This document shows positions 51,067 to 59,833 of a DNA stretch of 64,000 bases, piece after piece (the stretch's first letter is position 1; each line of letters opens with the position of its first letter). Under the pieces are notes generated by a model, which saw nothing but the letters and a program-made list of their open reading frames with translations, was not told where the DNA came from and searched no databases. A program made the position numbers and the translations under genes. The stretch lies in assembly GCF_022559625.1 (NCBI RefSeq), contig NZ_CP042288.1, positions 186,001 through 250,000 on the forward strand, read 5' to 3'. Source of the DNA: Aquisalinus flavus (lineage in GTDB: Bacteria; Pseudomonadota; Alphaproteobacteria; Caulobacterales; Parvularculaceae).

Positions 51067-52410
51067 CTAATTGCCCGCGATGGTCATGCGCTCGATGCGC
51101 AGGGTCGGGGCGTTCTTGGCGCCCTTGAACTCCAGGTCGCTGGCCGGGGTCAGCGTGGCGAACATCTCCAGCAGATTGCCGGCGATGGTGATTTCCGAGA
51201 CGGGAAAGGCGATCTCGCCCTTCTCGATCCAGAAGCCGGAACAGCCGACCGAATAGTCGCCGGTGTTGGAATTGACCTGCGGACCAAACATGTCGGTCAG
51301 GTACAGGCCCTCGCCGGTGTCACGGATCAGCGCGTCGACGCTCATCGTGCCGGGCTCCATCCACATATTGGTGGAGCCCGATCCCGGCGGGCCGCCAGTG
51401 CCGCGGGTCGCCCGGCCATTGGTCTGAAGCCCGAGCTGGCGCGCCTGCGAGGAGTTGAGCATCCACGTCGTCAGCACGCCCTTGTCGATCACGGTCAGGC
51501 GTTCGTTGACGACGCCTTCGCCGTCGAAATGGCTGGAGCCGAAGCCGCGCTTGATCAGCGGATCGTCGATGATGGTGATCGTCTCGGGGAAGATCTGCTG
51601 ACCCATCCGGGTCTTCAGGAAGCTGACCCCGCGCGCGATGGACGCGCCATTGATGGCGGCGGCGAGCTTGCCGACCAATGATTTGGCGAGGCGTTGTTCG
51701 AAGATCACCGGTGCCTGACGGCTCGACAGGCGCTGCGGGTTCAGGCGCTTGACCGCCCGCTCACCGGCCTTGGTGCCGACGGAGCCCGCATCGCGCAAGC
51801 TGTCGAGATGGGTCGCACTGTCATAGTCATAGTCGCGCTCCATGCCGAGGCCTTCCCCGGCGAGGACGGAAACGGAGACCGAATGGCTGCCACCGGCTGA
51901 CGCGCCGAAAAAGCCGTGGCTGGTCGCAAACCACGACGTGCCGGAGCCGAAGCCGGCATCAGCGCCGCCGGAATTGGTTACGCCGTCAACGGCGCGGGCC
52001 GCTTCCTCGCAGGCCAGCGCGCGCTCCTTCAGCTGTTCGGTCGACGGTTCGACTCCGTCGAACAGGTCAAGGTCGGCAAAGGGCGCCTTCGCCAGCCGGT
52101 CTTCCGGCGCCAGCCCGCAATAGGGGTCTTCGGGGGCCGCCTTGGCCATGGAAACACAGCGCTCTGCGGTCTCCTGCAGCGATTGCGGGGTAAAATCGGT
52201 CGTCGAAACGCTCGCCTGCCGCTTACCATAGATCACACGCAGGCCGAGATCGCGGCTCTCCGACCGCTCGACGTCCTCGACCTCGCCGAGGCGCACGGAA
52301 ACGGCATTCGAGACGCTTTCATACATCATCGCGTCGGCGGCATCGGCACCGGCCTTCATCGCATCCTCGATGAGCAGGCCAAGCGCGTCTTCAGGGGAAA
52401 TCTTTGTCAT
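51067..52410 (-). CDS. pmbA: TldD/PmbA family metalloprotease component
   Basis: A 447-aa protein of the PmbA/TldE type, which with TldD forms a heterodimeric zinc protease that matures peptides such as microcins and degrades antitoxins. The N-terminal domain (about residues 1-200) and the C-terminal barrel with SSHFDGEGVVNERLTVIDKG (about 295-314) and the GTGGPPGSGSTNMWMEPG loop (about 336-353) fit PmbA, which lacks the HExxxH motif of TldD. It leads a group pmbA-cysQ-DUF4170. The start at ATG 52410 gives the family N-terminus. Confidence 0.92.
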   Translation of the reverse strand: MTKISPEDALGLLIEDAMKAGADAADAMMYESVSNAVSVRLGEVEDVERSESRDLGLRVIYGKRQASVSTTDFTPQSLQETAERCVSMAKAAPEDPYCGLAPEDRLAKAPFADLDLFDGVEPSTEQLKERALACEEAARAVDGVTNSGGADAGFGSGTSWFATSHGFFGASAGGSHSVSVSVLAGEGLGMERDYDYDSATHLDSLRDAGSVGTKAGERAVKRLNPQRLSSRQAPVIFEQRLAKSLVGKLAAAINGASIARGVSFLKTRMGQQIFPETITIIDDPLIKRGFGSSHFDGEGVVNERLTVIDKGVLTTWMLNSSQARQLGLQTNGRATRGTGGPPGSGSTNMWMEPGTMSVDALIRDTGEGLYLTDMFGPQVNSNTGDYSVGCSGFWIEKGEIAFPVSEITIAGNLLEMFATLTPASDLEFKGAKNAPTLRIERMTIAGN

Positions 52411-52518
52411 GTCATCCGAGATAGGCTGGAACCGCCCGCCGTGCAACAGCACTCGACGTGGCCGCCGGCCGCCTTATGTTATCCTCAGTCAGATCGACCC
52501 GGGTATTATCGAGGTATC

Positions 52519-53325
52519 ATGCATCGTCGCGTTTTGGGTTTTGTTTCCGCCATTCTTTTTCCTGCCACAGGTTTTTGCGCTGCCGTCGCGCAGGAGGGCG
52601 AAAGCGTGCCGGGCTATGATCCGGTGCCAACGGCAGGCGACTGGGACATTCAGGTTGGCGCCATCGCGATTGCCGGCAATGACTATCCTGGCGCCGACGC
52701 CGTTCAGGGCATGGTCGTGCCCTATTTCGATATCACCTGGCGCGACAGATATTTCATCGATCCGATCCGTGGCATTGGCGTCCAGCTGGCCGGGGAGCGG
52801 GGAACCGGGACATCGCTTGCCGCCGGCATCGCCTGGGATTTCGGCCGTGACGAGGATGACAGCGCAGCGCTTCGCGGGCTCGGCGATCTCGATGGCGGAC
52901 CGGCGCTGCGCGTGGCCGGCCGCTATCGGCTGGGATATGTGGCGCTCGGCGCGACGTTGATGCAGTCCCTCGGCGGCGACACCGGCGCTGAACTGGTCCT
53001 TGACGCCAGCACGCGCCTGCCCACCGGTGAGCGTCTGACCATCATTCCGTCCGTGCGGGCGACCATCGGCAATGACCAGCGCCACGACGCCTTTTTCGGT
53101 GTCACGCCGGACCAGTCCGCGGCGAGCAATTTCACGCCCTATGATCCCGATGGCGGCGTGACCTCCTATGGCGTTCAGCTGGCAGGTTTTTACGATCTCA
53201 CTGACCGCCTGTTCGCGACGGGCATCATCGCCAGCGACACCCTGACCGGCGATGCTGCCGACAGCCCGATCGTCGAGCGGGAAGACCAGCTATTTGTGGC
53301 GCTCGGGCTGGTACGAAAATTCTAG
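52519..53325 (+). CDS. MipA/OmpV family outer-membrane protein
   Basis: A 268-aa protein with a signal peptide (about residues 1-24, ending AVAQ) and a beta-barrel with the MipA/OmpV signatures: DWDIQVGAIAIAGNDYPG (about 40-57), YFDITWRDRYFIDPIRGIGV (about 68-88) and a C-terminal aromatic residue (GLVRKF) needed for BAM recognition. The family includes an MltA-interacting scaffold and OmpV porins; substrate is not known. It is transcribed just before the glycine operon but has its own leader. Confidence 0.87.
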   Translation: MHRRVLGFVSAILFPATGFCAAVAQEGESVPGYDPVPTAGDWDIQVGAIAIAGNDYPGADAVQGMVVPYFDITWRDRYFIDPIRGIGVQLAGERGTGTSLAAGIAWDFGRDEDDSAALRGLGDLDGGPALRVAGRYRLGYVALGATLMQSLGGDTGAELVLDASTRLPTGERLTIIPSVRATIGNDQRHDAFFGVTPDQSAASNFTPYDPDGGVTSYGVQLAGFYDLTDRLFATGIIASDTLTGDAADSPIVEREDQLFVALGLVRKF

Positions 53326-53352
53326 TTGAGCGCTTTTTTTGCCGTGACCCAA

Positions 53353-53368
53353 TGAGTCGATTGACTCA
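53353..53368. promoter_or_regulatory. Palindromic operator-like site over the gcv -35 box
   Basis: TGAGTC-GATT-GACTCA is a perfect inverted repeat that overlaps the -35 hexamer TTGACT (53361-53366) of the glycine operon promoter. Its position suggests a repressor site; a regulator is not identifiable. Confidence 0.4.
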
Positions 53369-53388
53369 ACCCTTCGACGGCCTATTCT
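53361..53388 (+). promoter_or_regulatory. Sigma-70 promoter of the gcv operon
   Basis: TTGACT (53361-53366), 16-base spacer, TATTCT (53383-53388). Transcription would begin near 53395, just ahead of a hairpin (53396-53419) and the riboswitch. Confidence 0.55.
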
Positions 53389-53426
53389 CCGCGTCAAGCC
53401 CGGTGATTCTGCCGGGCTTCGCGTTT

Positions 53427-53603
53427 GGCGGGAGAGCCCGGCTCTGACGACTGGCCGGCACCGAAGGAGCAACCGCCCCGGAAACTCTCAGGTACAAGGG
53501 ACCGCCGACGCGACAAAGGCTGGAAAAGGATCGGTCGATCCTACCGAAGGAGCAAGCAGGCCCGCTCAGGGCTTTGCGGAATCTCTCAGGTCCCGTGACA
53601 GCC
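53427..53603 (+). ncRNA. Tandem glycine riboswitch
   Basis: Two glycine aptamers in the gcvT leader. Aptamer 1 (53427-53506) is closed by P1 GGCGG/CCGCC and shows the conserved GGGAGAGCC, CCGAAGGAGCAA (53461-53472) and AACTCTCAGGTACAAGGGACC. Aptamer 2 (53518-53603) is closed by GGCTG/CAGCC with CCGAAGGAGCAAG and AATCTCTCAGGTCCCG. A stem GTCCCG (53590-53595)/CGGGAC (53630-53635), 10 bases before the ATG, would compete with aptamer 2 and may be the expression platform. Glycine binding should raise gcv expression. Aptamer 2 has GGAAAAGG where GGAGAG is usual. The region 53326-53644 holds only these elements. Confidence 0.9.
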
Positions 53604-53644
53604 GGGGCGCTGCTTTGAGGCAGCCATCCCGGGACTGACACTGA

Positions 53645-54805
53645 ATGACTGACGAAACTCTGAAAAAACTGCCGCTTGATGCGTTCCACAGGAAGCTGGG
53701 CGGCAAGATGGTGCCCTTCGCCGGCTATGACATGCCGGTGCAATATCCGCTCGGCGTGATGAAGGAGCATTTGCATGTCCGCGAGAAGGCGGGCCTGTTC
53801 GACGTCTCCCATATGGGCCAGGCGTGGCTGACCACAAAGGCCGGCCCGCTCGGCACGGCAGAAGCGCATGACGCGATCGCCGCGACGATCGAGCAATTGG
53901 TGCCCGGCGAAATCGAGAAGCTCGCTACTGGTCGTATCCGATACACTGTCCTGCTGAACGAAGAGGGCGGCGTGCTCGACGATCTGATGATCACGCGCCC
54001 GTCGACGGAAGAAGATCAGGGCCGTCTGTTCCTCGTGGTCAACGCTGCGGTGAAGGATCAGGACTTCGATCTGATCCGCGAAAAGCTCGGCCATCTTGCC
54101 ATCCTCGACGTGATGGAACAGCGCGCGCTGCTCGCCCTGCAGGGCCCGCTGGCGGCTGAAATCCTCGCGACCTTCATTCCCGAGGCGGAGAGCATGCCGT
54201 TCATGTCGTCCATCGACACCTTCTTCGACGGCATGCCCATCGGCCTCAGCCGCTGCGGCTATACCGGCGAGGATGGTTTCGAGCTTTCCGTTCCGGCGGA
54301 GGAAGCCGAGCAGGTCGCCCGCCGTCTGGTCGATCATGTCGATGTCGAGCCCATCGGTCTTGGCGCCCGCGACAGTCTACGGCTGGAGGCAGGCCTCTGC
54401 CTCTATGGCCATGACATGGACACGGCAACCTCGCCGGTCGAGGCCAATCTCAATTTTGCCATCGGCAAGCGCCGCCGCGAGGAAGGCGGCTTTCCCGGCG
54501 CCGATCGTATCCTGAAGGACCTCGCCGAAGGCACGGGCCGCCTGCGCGTCGGGCTGAAGCCCGAGGGCCGCGCGCCCGCCCGCGAAGGCACGGAAATTCA
54601 GTCCCCTGACGGCAAGACCATCGGCGCCGTCACTTCCGGCGGATTCGGCCCGACCTATGGCGGCCCGCTCGCCATGGGCTATGTCGATGCAGAATTTGCC
54701 CAAGAAGGTACTGGCGTGATGCTGGTCGTGCGCGGCAAGCAGGTGCCGGCGAGCGTTGTGGCGATGCCCTTCGTGCCCCAGCGCTATTACCGCGGCAAGA
54801 AATAA
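53645..54805 (+). CDS. gcvT: Glycine cleavage system T protein (aminomethyltransferase)
   Basis: A 386-aa folate enzyme that transfers the methylene group from aminomethyl-lipoyl-GcvH to tetrahydrofolate, releasing ammonia. Starts MTDETLKKLPLDAFHRKLGG; conserved are VPFAGYDMPVQYP (about residues 24-36), LFDVSHMGQ (about 52-60), GYTGEDGFELSVP (about 206-218) and the C-terminal VTSGGFGPTYGGPLAMGYV. First gene of gcvT-gcvH-gcvPA-gcvPB, under the tandem glycine riboswitch. Confidence 0.96.
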   Translation: MTDETLKKLPLDAFHRKLGGKMVPFAGYDMPVQYPLGVMKEHLHVREKAGLFDVSHMGQAWLTTKAGPLGTAEAHDAIAATIEQLVPGEIEKLATGRIRYTVLLNEEGGVLDDLMITRPSTEEDQGRLFLVVNAAVKDQDFDLIREKLGHLAILDVMEQRALLALQGPLAAEILATFIPEAESMPFMSSIDTFFDGMPIGLSRCGYTGEDGFELSVPAEEAEQVARRLVDHVDVEPIGLGARDSLRLEAGLCLYGHDMDTATSPVEANLNFAIGKRRREEGGFPGADRILKDLAEGTGRLRVGLKPEGRAPAREGTEIQSPDGKTIGAVTSGGFGPTYGGPLAMGYVDAEFAQEGTGVMLVVRGKQVPASVVAMPFVPQRYYRGKK

Positions 54806-54829
54806 GAGTTTGATCAAGAGGAGCGAGCA

Positions 54830-55192
54830 ATGAAGAAATTTACTGAAGACCATGAATGGGTGAGCGTCGATGGCGATATCGCAACTGTCGGCATCACCGC
54901 GCACGCCGCCGAGCAGCTGGGCGATGTCGTTTTCGTTGAGCTGCCGGATGTCGGCAAGAGCTTCGGCCAGAAGGACGAAATGGCAGTGGTCGAATCCGTC
55001 AAGGCCGCGTCCGACGTTTACGCTCCCATCTCTGGCGAGATCGTCGAGGTCAACAATGACATCGTCGACGAGCCTGCCAAGGTCAATGACGATCCGGACG
55101 GTGCCGCCTGGTTCGTCAAGATCAAGCTGTCGGATGCTTCAGAGCTCGACAAGCTGATGGACGAAGCGGCGTATAAAGAGTTTGTGAAATAG
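54830..55192 (+). CDS. gcvH: Glycine cleavage system H protein
   Basis: A 120-aa lipoyl carrier that shuttles the aminomethyl group among P, T and L proteins. Lipoyl-lysine is Lys58 in [15 protein letters not shown]-terminal [12 protein letters not shown] and C-terminal [12 protein letters not shown] are standard. It has an AGAGGAGCG-like ribosome site and lies 24 bases after gcvT. Length is slightly below the usual 125-130 residues, but nothing essential is missing. Confidence 0.97.
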   Translation: MKKFTEDHEWVSVDGDIATVGITAHAAEQLGDVVFVELPDVGKSFGQKDEMAVVESVKAASDVYAPISGEIVEVNNDIVDEPAKVNDDPDGAAWFVKIKLSDASELDKLMDEAAYKEFVK

Positions 55193-55219
55193 AGACCGGC
55201 TGAAGGAAACAGAGCTGAT

Positions 55220-56560
55220 ATGCGTTACCTACCCCTCGACACAGAAGACCGCCGTGCCATGCTGGACGTGGTCGGCGCGAAGGCCATCGATGATCTGTTC
55301 GCCGATGTGCCCGCCGATGCGCTGAACCCGCCGCTCGATCTGCCGGACCATGCCGGCGAGTTCGCGGTGGAGCGGCAGATGGCGGCGATGGCGGCAAGGA
55401 ACCGCGCCGCTGGGGCCGGGCCGTTCTTTGTCGGGGCGGGGGCCTACAAGCACCATGTGCCCGCAACGGTCGATCATATCATTCAGCGCTCCGAATTCCT
55501 GACGTCCTACACGCCCTACCAGCCGGAAATCGCACAAGGCACGCTGCAATATCTGTTCGAGTTCCAGACCCAGGTCGCGTCCCTGACCGGCATGGATGTC
55601 GCCAACGCCTCGATGTATGACGGCTCGACCGCCTGTGCCGAGGCGGCGCTGATGGCCCGCCGCGTCACCCGCCGCGACGGCATCGTCATGTCCGGCGGCC
55701 TGCATCCGCATTATGAATCGGTCACCCGCATGAATGGCGGCCTTGTCGGCGGCAAGGCGTCGGTTTCCGAGGCCTCGCCCGACGGCAAGGATAATGTCAT
55801 CGACCTGATCACGGATGAGACCGCCTGCGTCATCGTTCAGACACCGGACGTTTTCGGCAATGTCGTCGATCTGGAACCGATCGCGAAGGCTGCCCAGGAC
55901 AAGGGCGCGCTGCTCGTCGCCGTGGTCACCGAAATCGTCTCCCTCGGGGCGCTGAAGAGCCCGGGCGAGATGGGCGCGGACATCGTCGTCGGCGAGGGCC
56001 AGTCCATCGGCAACGCACTGAACTTCGGCGGGCCCTATGTCGGCCTGTTCGCGACGCGCCAGAAATACATGCGCAACATGCCGGGCCGTTTGTGCGGAGA
56101 GACCGTCGATGCCGATGGCAAGCGCGGTTTCGTGCTGACGCTGTCGACCCGCGAGCAGCATATCCGCCGCGACAAGGCGACGTCGAATATCTGCACCAAT
56201 TCGGGCCTGTGCGCGCTCGCCTTCACCGTTCACATGACCCTGCTGGGTGAGACAGGCTTGCGCAAGCTGGCAACGCTGAACCACGAGGCCGCCTGCGCCA
56301 CTGCCGACGCCCTGTCTGCGATTGACGGTGTCGAGCTGATCAATGACGCCTTCTTCAACGAGTTCACCCTGCGCCTGCCGAAGGATGCCGCGGACGTCGT
56401 CGAGGCGCTCGCCGCGAGGGACATCCTCGCCGGCGTGCCCGGAAGCCGTCTGTGGCCGGAGGACGAGAGCAAACACAACCTCCTCATCGTCGCCGCCACG
56501 GAACTCACCCAAGACGCAGATATCGAAGCGTTCGCCAACGCCCTGAAAGAGGTGCTGTAA
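55220..56560 (+). CDS. gcvPA: Glycine dehydrogenase (decarboxylating) subunit 1
   Basis: A 446-aa first half of the split P protein, which together with GcvPB decarboxylates glycine. Family start [20 protein letters not shown]; conserved [12 protein letters not shown] (about residues 74-85), [19 protein letters not shown] (about 92-110) and [15 protein letters not shown]. It lies 27 bases after gcvH. Its stop overlaps the gcvPB start by one base (TAATG). Confidence 0.96.
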   Translation: MRYLPLDTEDRRAMLDVVGAKAIDDLFADVPADALNPPLDLPDHAGEFAVERQMAAMAARNRAAGAGPFFVGAGAYKHHVPATVDHIIQRSEFLTSYTPYQPEIAQGTLQYLFEFQTQVASLTGMDVANASMYDGSTACAEAALMARRVTRRDGIVMSGGLHPHYESVTRMNGGLVGGKASVSEASPDGKDNVIDLITDETACVIVQTPDVFGNVVDLEPIAKAAQDKGALLVAVVTEIVSLGALKSPGEMGADIVVGEGQSIGNALNFGGPYVGLFATRQKYMRNMPGRLCGETVDADGKRGFVLTLSTREQHIRRDKATSNICTNSGLCALAFTVHMTLLGETGLRKLATLNHEAACATADALSAIDGVELINDAFFNEFTLRLPKDAADVVEALAARDILAGVPGSRLWPEDESKHNLLIVAATELTQDADIEAFANALKEVL

Positions 56561-58134
56561 TGTCCATGAACAATCAGGGCCGTCCGTCCCGTCCCGAAGA
56601 CATCGAGGTCCAGTCGGTCACGACCTTCACCGGCAATCGCGCGCTGCAGATCGAGGAGCCGCTGATCTTCGAGACCGGCCACATGGCCGCGACCGGCGTC
56701 GACCTGCCGGAGCCAAAGGGCACGACATCGCGCCTTGGCGGGCTGGAGCGCAAGAGCAGTATGAACCTGCCCGGTCTCGCAGAGCCCGAAGCGATGCGCC
56801 ATTTCGTGCGCCTGAGCCAGAAGAACTACGCGATCGACATGGGCCCGTTTCCGCTCGGCTCGTGCACGATGAAGCACAATCCACGCCTCAACGAGAAGAT
56901 GGCGCGCCTGCCGGGCTTTGCCGACATCCACCCGCTGCAGCCGGTGTCCACCGTGCAGGGCGCGCTGGAACTGATCGACACGCTCGCCGGCTGGCTCAAG
57001 GAACTGACCGCCATGCCCGCTGTCGCGATGTCGCCGAAAGCCGGCGCCCATGGCGAATTATGCGGCATGGTCACCATCAAGGCGGCGCTGGAAGCGCGCG
57101 GTGAGGCAGAGACCCGCACCCGCGTTCTCGCGCCTGAATCCGCCCACGGAACGAATCCGGCAACGGCGGCCCAGTGCGGCTTCACCGTTGATGGCATCCC
57201 GGCTGACGAGACGGGCCGGGTCGATATCGAGGCGTTCAAGGCCAAGCTCGGTCCGGACGTTGCCGCGATCATGGTCACCAACCCGAACACCTGCGGCCTG
57301 TTCGAGCGCGACATCCGCGAAATGGCCGATGCGGTGCATGAGGCCGGCGGCTATTTCTATTGCGACGGTGCGAACTTCAACGCCATCGTCGGCAAGGTGA
57401 AGCCGGGCGATCTGGGCATCGACGCGATGCACATCAACCTGCACAAGACCTTTTCGACGCCCCATGGCGGCGGCGGCCCGGGCTCCGGTCCGACGGTTCT
57501 GTCGGCGGCGCTCGCGCCCTTCGCGCCGATCCCCTATGTGGTCAGCGATGAAGATGGGTTCCACCTGGTGGAGAAACGCAGCCAGGAAGAGGGCGACCAT
57601 CACAGCTTCGGCCGCATGACCGCCTTCCACGGCCAGATGGGCATGTTCGTCCGGGCACTGAGCTATATGCTGTCCCATGGCGGTGACGGCCTGCGCCAGG
57701 CAGCAGAAGACGCCGTGCTCAACGCCAATTACGTGCTCGCCCGTCTGTCCGAGGAGATGACCCCGGCCTTCGAGGGCACCTGCATGCACGAGGCGCTGTT
57801 CAATGATGATTTCCTGAAGGATACCGGCGTCGGCACGCTCGATTTCGCCAAGGCGATGATCGATGAGGGCTATCATCCCATGACGATGTATTTCCCGCTG
57901 GTCGTCCATGGCGCCATGCTGATCGAGCCGACCGAGACCGAGTCCAAACACGAGCTCGACCTGTTCTGCGATGCGCTGTTGTCGCTCGCGAAAGAGGCGA
58001 AGGCCGGAAATGCCGACAAGTTCAAGGCCGCGCCGGTGCTCGCGCCGCGCCGCCGCCTCGACGAGACCGCCGCCGCCCGAAAGCCGGTGCTGCGCTGGGA
58101 GCCGTCTGACGACAAGAGCATGGCTGCAGAATGA
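56560..58134 (+). CDS. gcvPB: Glycine dehydrogenase (decarboxylating) subunit 2
   Basis: A 524-aa PLP-bearing half of the P protein. The PLP-lysine is in HINLHKTFSTPHGGGGPG (about residues 294-311), with upstream MGPFPLGSCTMKHNPR (about 91-106) and APESAHGTNPATAAQCGF (about 190-207). The split GcvPA/GcvPB arrangement is seen in Caulobacter-like and sphingomonad alphaproteobacteria, unlike the fused GcvP of most Rhizobiales. Last gene of the operon. No clear terminator follows. Confidence 0.97.
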   Translation: MSMNNQGRPSRPEDIEVQSVTTFTGNRALQIEEPLIFETGHMAATGVDLPEPKGTTSRLGGLERKSSMNLPGLAEPEAMRHFVRLSQKNYAIDMGPFPLGSCTMKHNPRLNEKMARLPGFADIHPLQPVSTVQGALELIDTLAGWLKELTAMPAVAMSPKAGAHGELCGMVTIKAALEARGEAETRTRVLAPESAHGTNPATAAQCGFTVDGIPADETGRVDIEAFKAKLGPDVAAIMVTNPNTCGLFERDIREMADAVHEAGGYFYCDGANFNAIVGKVKPGDLGIDAMHINLHKTFSTPHGGGGPGSGPTVLSAALAPFAPIPYVVSDEDGFHLVEKRSQEEGDHHSFGRMTAFHGQMGMFVRALSYMLSHGGDGLRQAAEDAVLNANYVLARLSEEMTPAFEGTCMHEALFNDDFLKDTGVGTLDFAKAMIDEGYHPMTMYFPLVVHGAMLIEPTETESKHELDLFCDALLSLAKEAKAGNADKFKAAPVLAPRRRLDETAAARKPVLRWEPSDDKSMAAE

Positions 58135-58243
58135 GACGGTCTGTGCCGTGCCCGTCTCCCTTCACACGGGGCATGACACTTTGTGATGAGACTTGCCGAT
58201 CGCATCTGTTATAGTTTCGTCAACTGATTTCCGGGGGTGCGTG

Positions 58244-59782
58244 ATGGATTGGCTGGCTAATGTTACGATGAGCGGGCTAGACCTTCTGGCCTCGCTCTTC
58301 GTGTTCGCGGTGGGAACTGCCTTCCTCTTGGTCATTTTCCTGTGGATTATCGACAAGACACAGACCCGGGATTCCATCCGGCACAACTTCCCGGTCGTCG
58401 GCCGTTTTCGTTATCTCTTCAGCCATCTGGGGGAGTTTTTCCGGCAGTATTTTTTTGCGCTCGACCGCGAGGAGATGCCGTTCAACCGGGCCGAGCGCGA
58501 CTGGATCTATATTTCTTCCAAAGGCGGCAACAACAATGCGCCCTTCGGCTCGACACGGAACCTGCTGACACCAGGCACCCCGATCTTCGTCCCGGCCAGC
58601 TTCGCGACGCTGGAGTCGCAGGCCGAGGAATGCCCGCCGGTCATCTTCGGTCCGCACACCGATCATCCCTATGAAGGCAAGTCGATCATCAACGTATCGG
58701 CAATGAGCTATGGCTCCCTGTCGGCACCGGCGATCAGGGCCCTCTCCCATGGCGCGGCGCAGGCAGGCTGCTGGCTGAATACGGGCGAGGGCGGATTGTC
58801 TCCCTATCACCTTGAGGGTAATTGCGACATCGTCTTCCAGATCGGCACGGCCAAATATGGCGCGCGCGACGAGGACGGGAATTTCTCCGAGAAAAAATTC
58901 CGCGAGAATGCCTTGAAACCTCAGGTCAAGATGATCGAGCTGAAACTGGCCCAGGGCGCGAAACCCGGCAAGGGTGGCATTCTGCCTGCCGCGAAAGTGA
59001 CGCGGGAGATCGCCATGATCCGCGGTATCCGCCAGGGCGAGGCGTCCATCTCCCCCAACCGTCACCCCGAGATCGACAGCTTCGACGACCTTCTTGACTT
59101 CATCGTCCGCCTGCGGAAGCTTTCCGGCAAGCCGGTCGGCATCAAGACCGTCATCGGTGATTCCACCTGGCTCGATGATCTATGCGCGGCTGTGATGAAG
59201 CGTGGCGAGGAGTGTGCGCCCGATTTTATAACCCTCGATGGCGGTGATGGCGGCACAGGCGCGGCACCGCTGGCGCTGATGGACAATGTTGGCCTGACGT
59301 TGCGTGAGTCCTTGCCGATGCTCGTCGACGGTCTCGCCCGCAACGGCTTGCGCGAGCGCATCAAGGTGATCTGCTCGGGCAAGCTTGTGACTCCCGCTGA
59401 AGTTGCCTGGGCCTATTGCGCCGGGGCGGATGCCGTCAATTCTGCCCGCGGCTTCATGTTCGCGATCGGCTGTATCCAGGCGATGCGCTGTCACACCAAC
59501 ACCTGTCCGACCGGCGTGACGACCCACAACAAGCGCCTGCAGGCCGGGCTGAATCCGATATCGAAGGCCCAACAGGCGGCAATGTATGTGAAGAAGATCA
59601 ATCAGGATGTCGGCTATATCGCCCATTCCTGCGGCGTCCCGCATCCACGCGCGCTGCAGCGCCGCCATGTGCGGATCGTACAGGGCAATGGCCGCTCGAT
59701 TTGTTATGGCGATGTCTATCCGCCCATCCAGCCGAACAAGCCTGATCAATCGCTTGAAACAGTTCTGCTGCGCCGCAGCTGA
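58244..59782 (+). CDS. Membrane-anchored FMN-binding glutamate synthase family protein
   Basis: A 512-aa protein with one N-terminal membrane helix (about residues 8-34: LLASLFVFAVGTAFLLVIFL) and a complete glutamate-synthase FMN-barrel domain: SAMSYGSLSAPAIRALSHGA (about 155-174), NTGEGGLSPYH (about 183-193), GGDGGTGAAPLALMDNVGL (about 334-352) and the 3Fe-4S cysteines in CIQAMRCHTNTCPTGV (about 407-422). It lacks the amidotransferase domain, so it is not a full GOGAT; such stand-alone proteins are of unsettled function. It follows gcvPB by about 110 bases with its own start (ATG 58244). Confidence 0.88.
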   Translation: MDWLANVTMSGLDLLASLFVFAVGTAFLLVIFLWIIDKTQTRDSIRHNFPVVGRFRYLFSHLGEFFRQYFFALDREEMPFNRAERDWIYISSKGGNNNAPFGSTRNLLTPGTPIFVPASFATLESQAEECPPVIFGPHTDHPYEGKSIINVSAMSYGSLSAPAIRALSHGAAQAGCWLNTGEGGLSPYHLEGNCDIVFQIGTAKYGARDEDGNFSEKKFRENALKPQVKMIELKLAQGAKPGKGGILPAAKVTREIAMIRGIRQGEASISPNRHPEIDSFDDLLDFIVRLRKLSGKPVGIKTVIGDSTWLDDLCAAVMKRGEECAPDFITLDGGDGGTGAAPLALMDNVGLTLRESLPMLVDGLARNGLRERIKVICSGKLVTPAEVAWAYCAGADAVNSARGFMFAIGCIQAMRCHTNTCPTGVTTHNKRLQAGLNPISKAQQAAMYVKKINQDVGYIAHSCGVPHPRALQRRHVRIVQGNGRSICYGDVYPPIQPNKPDQSLETVLLRRS

Positions 59783-59833
59783 TTGGCTGTGGATCATCCT
59801 GACCATCACGGCAAGTCGTGCTAGCCTTCATGG

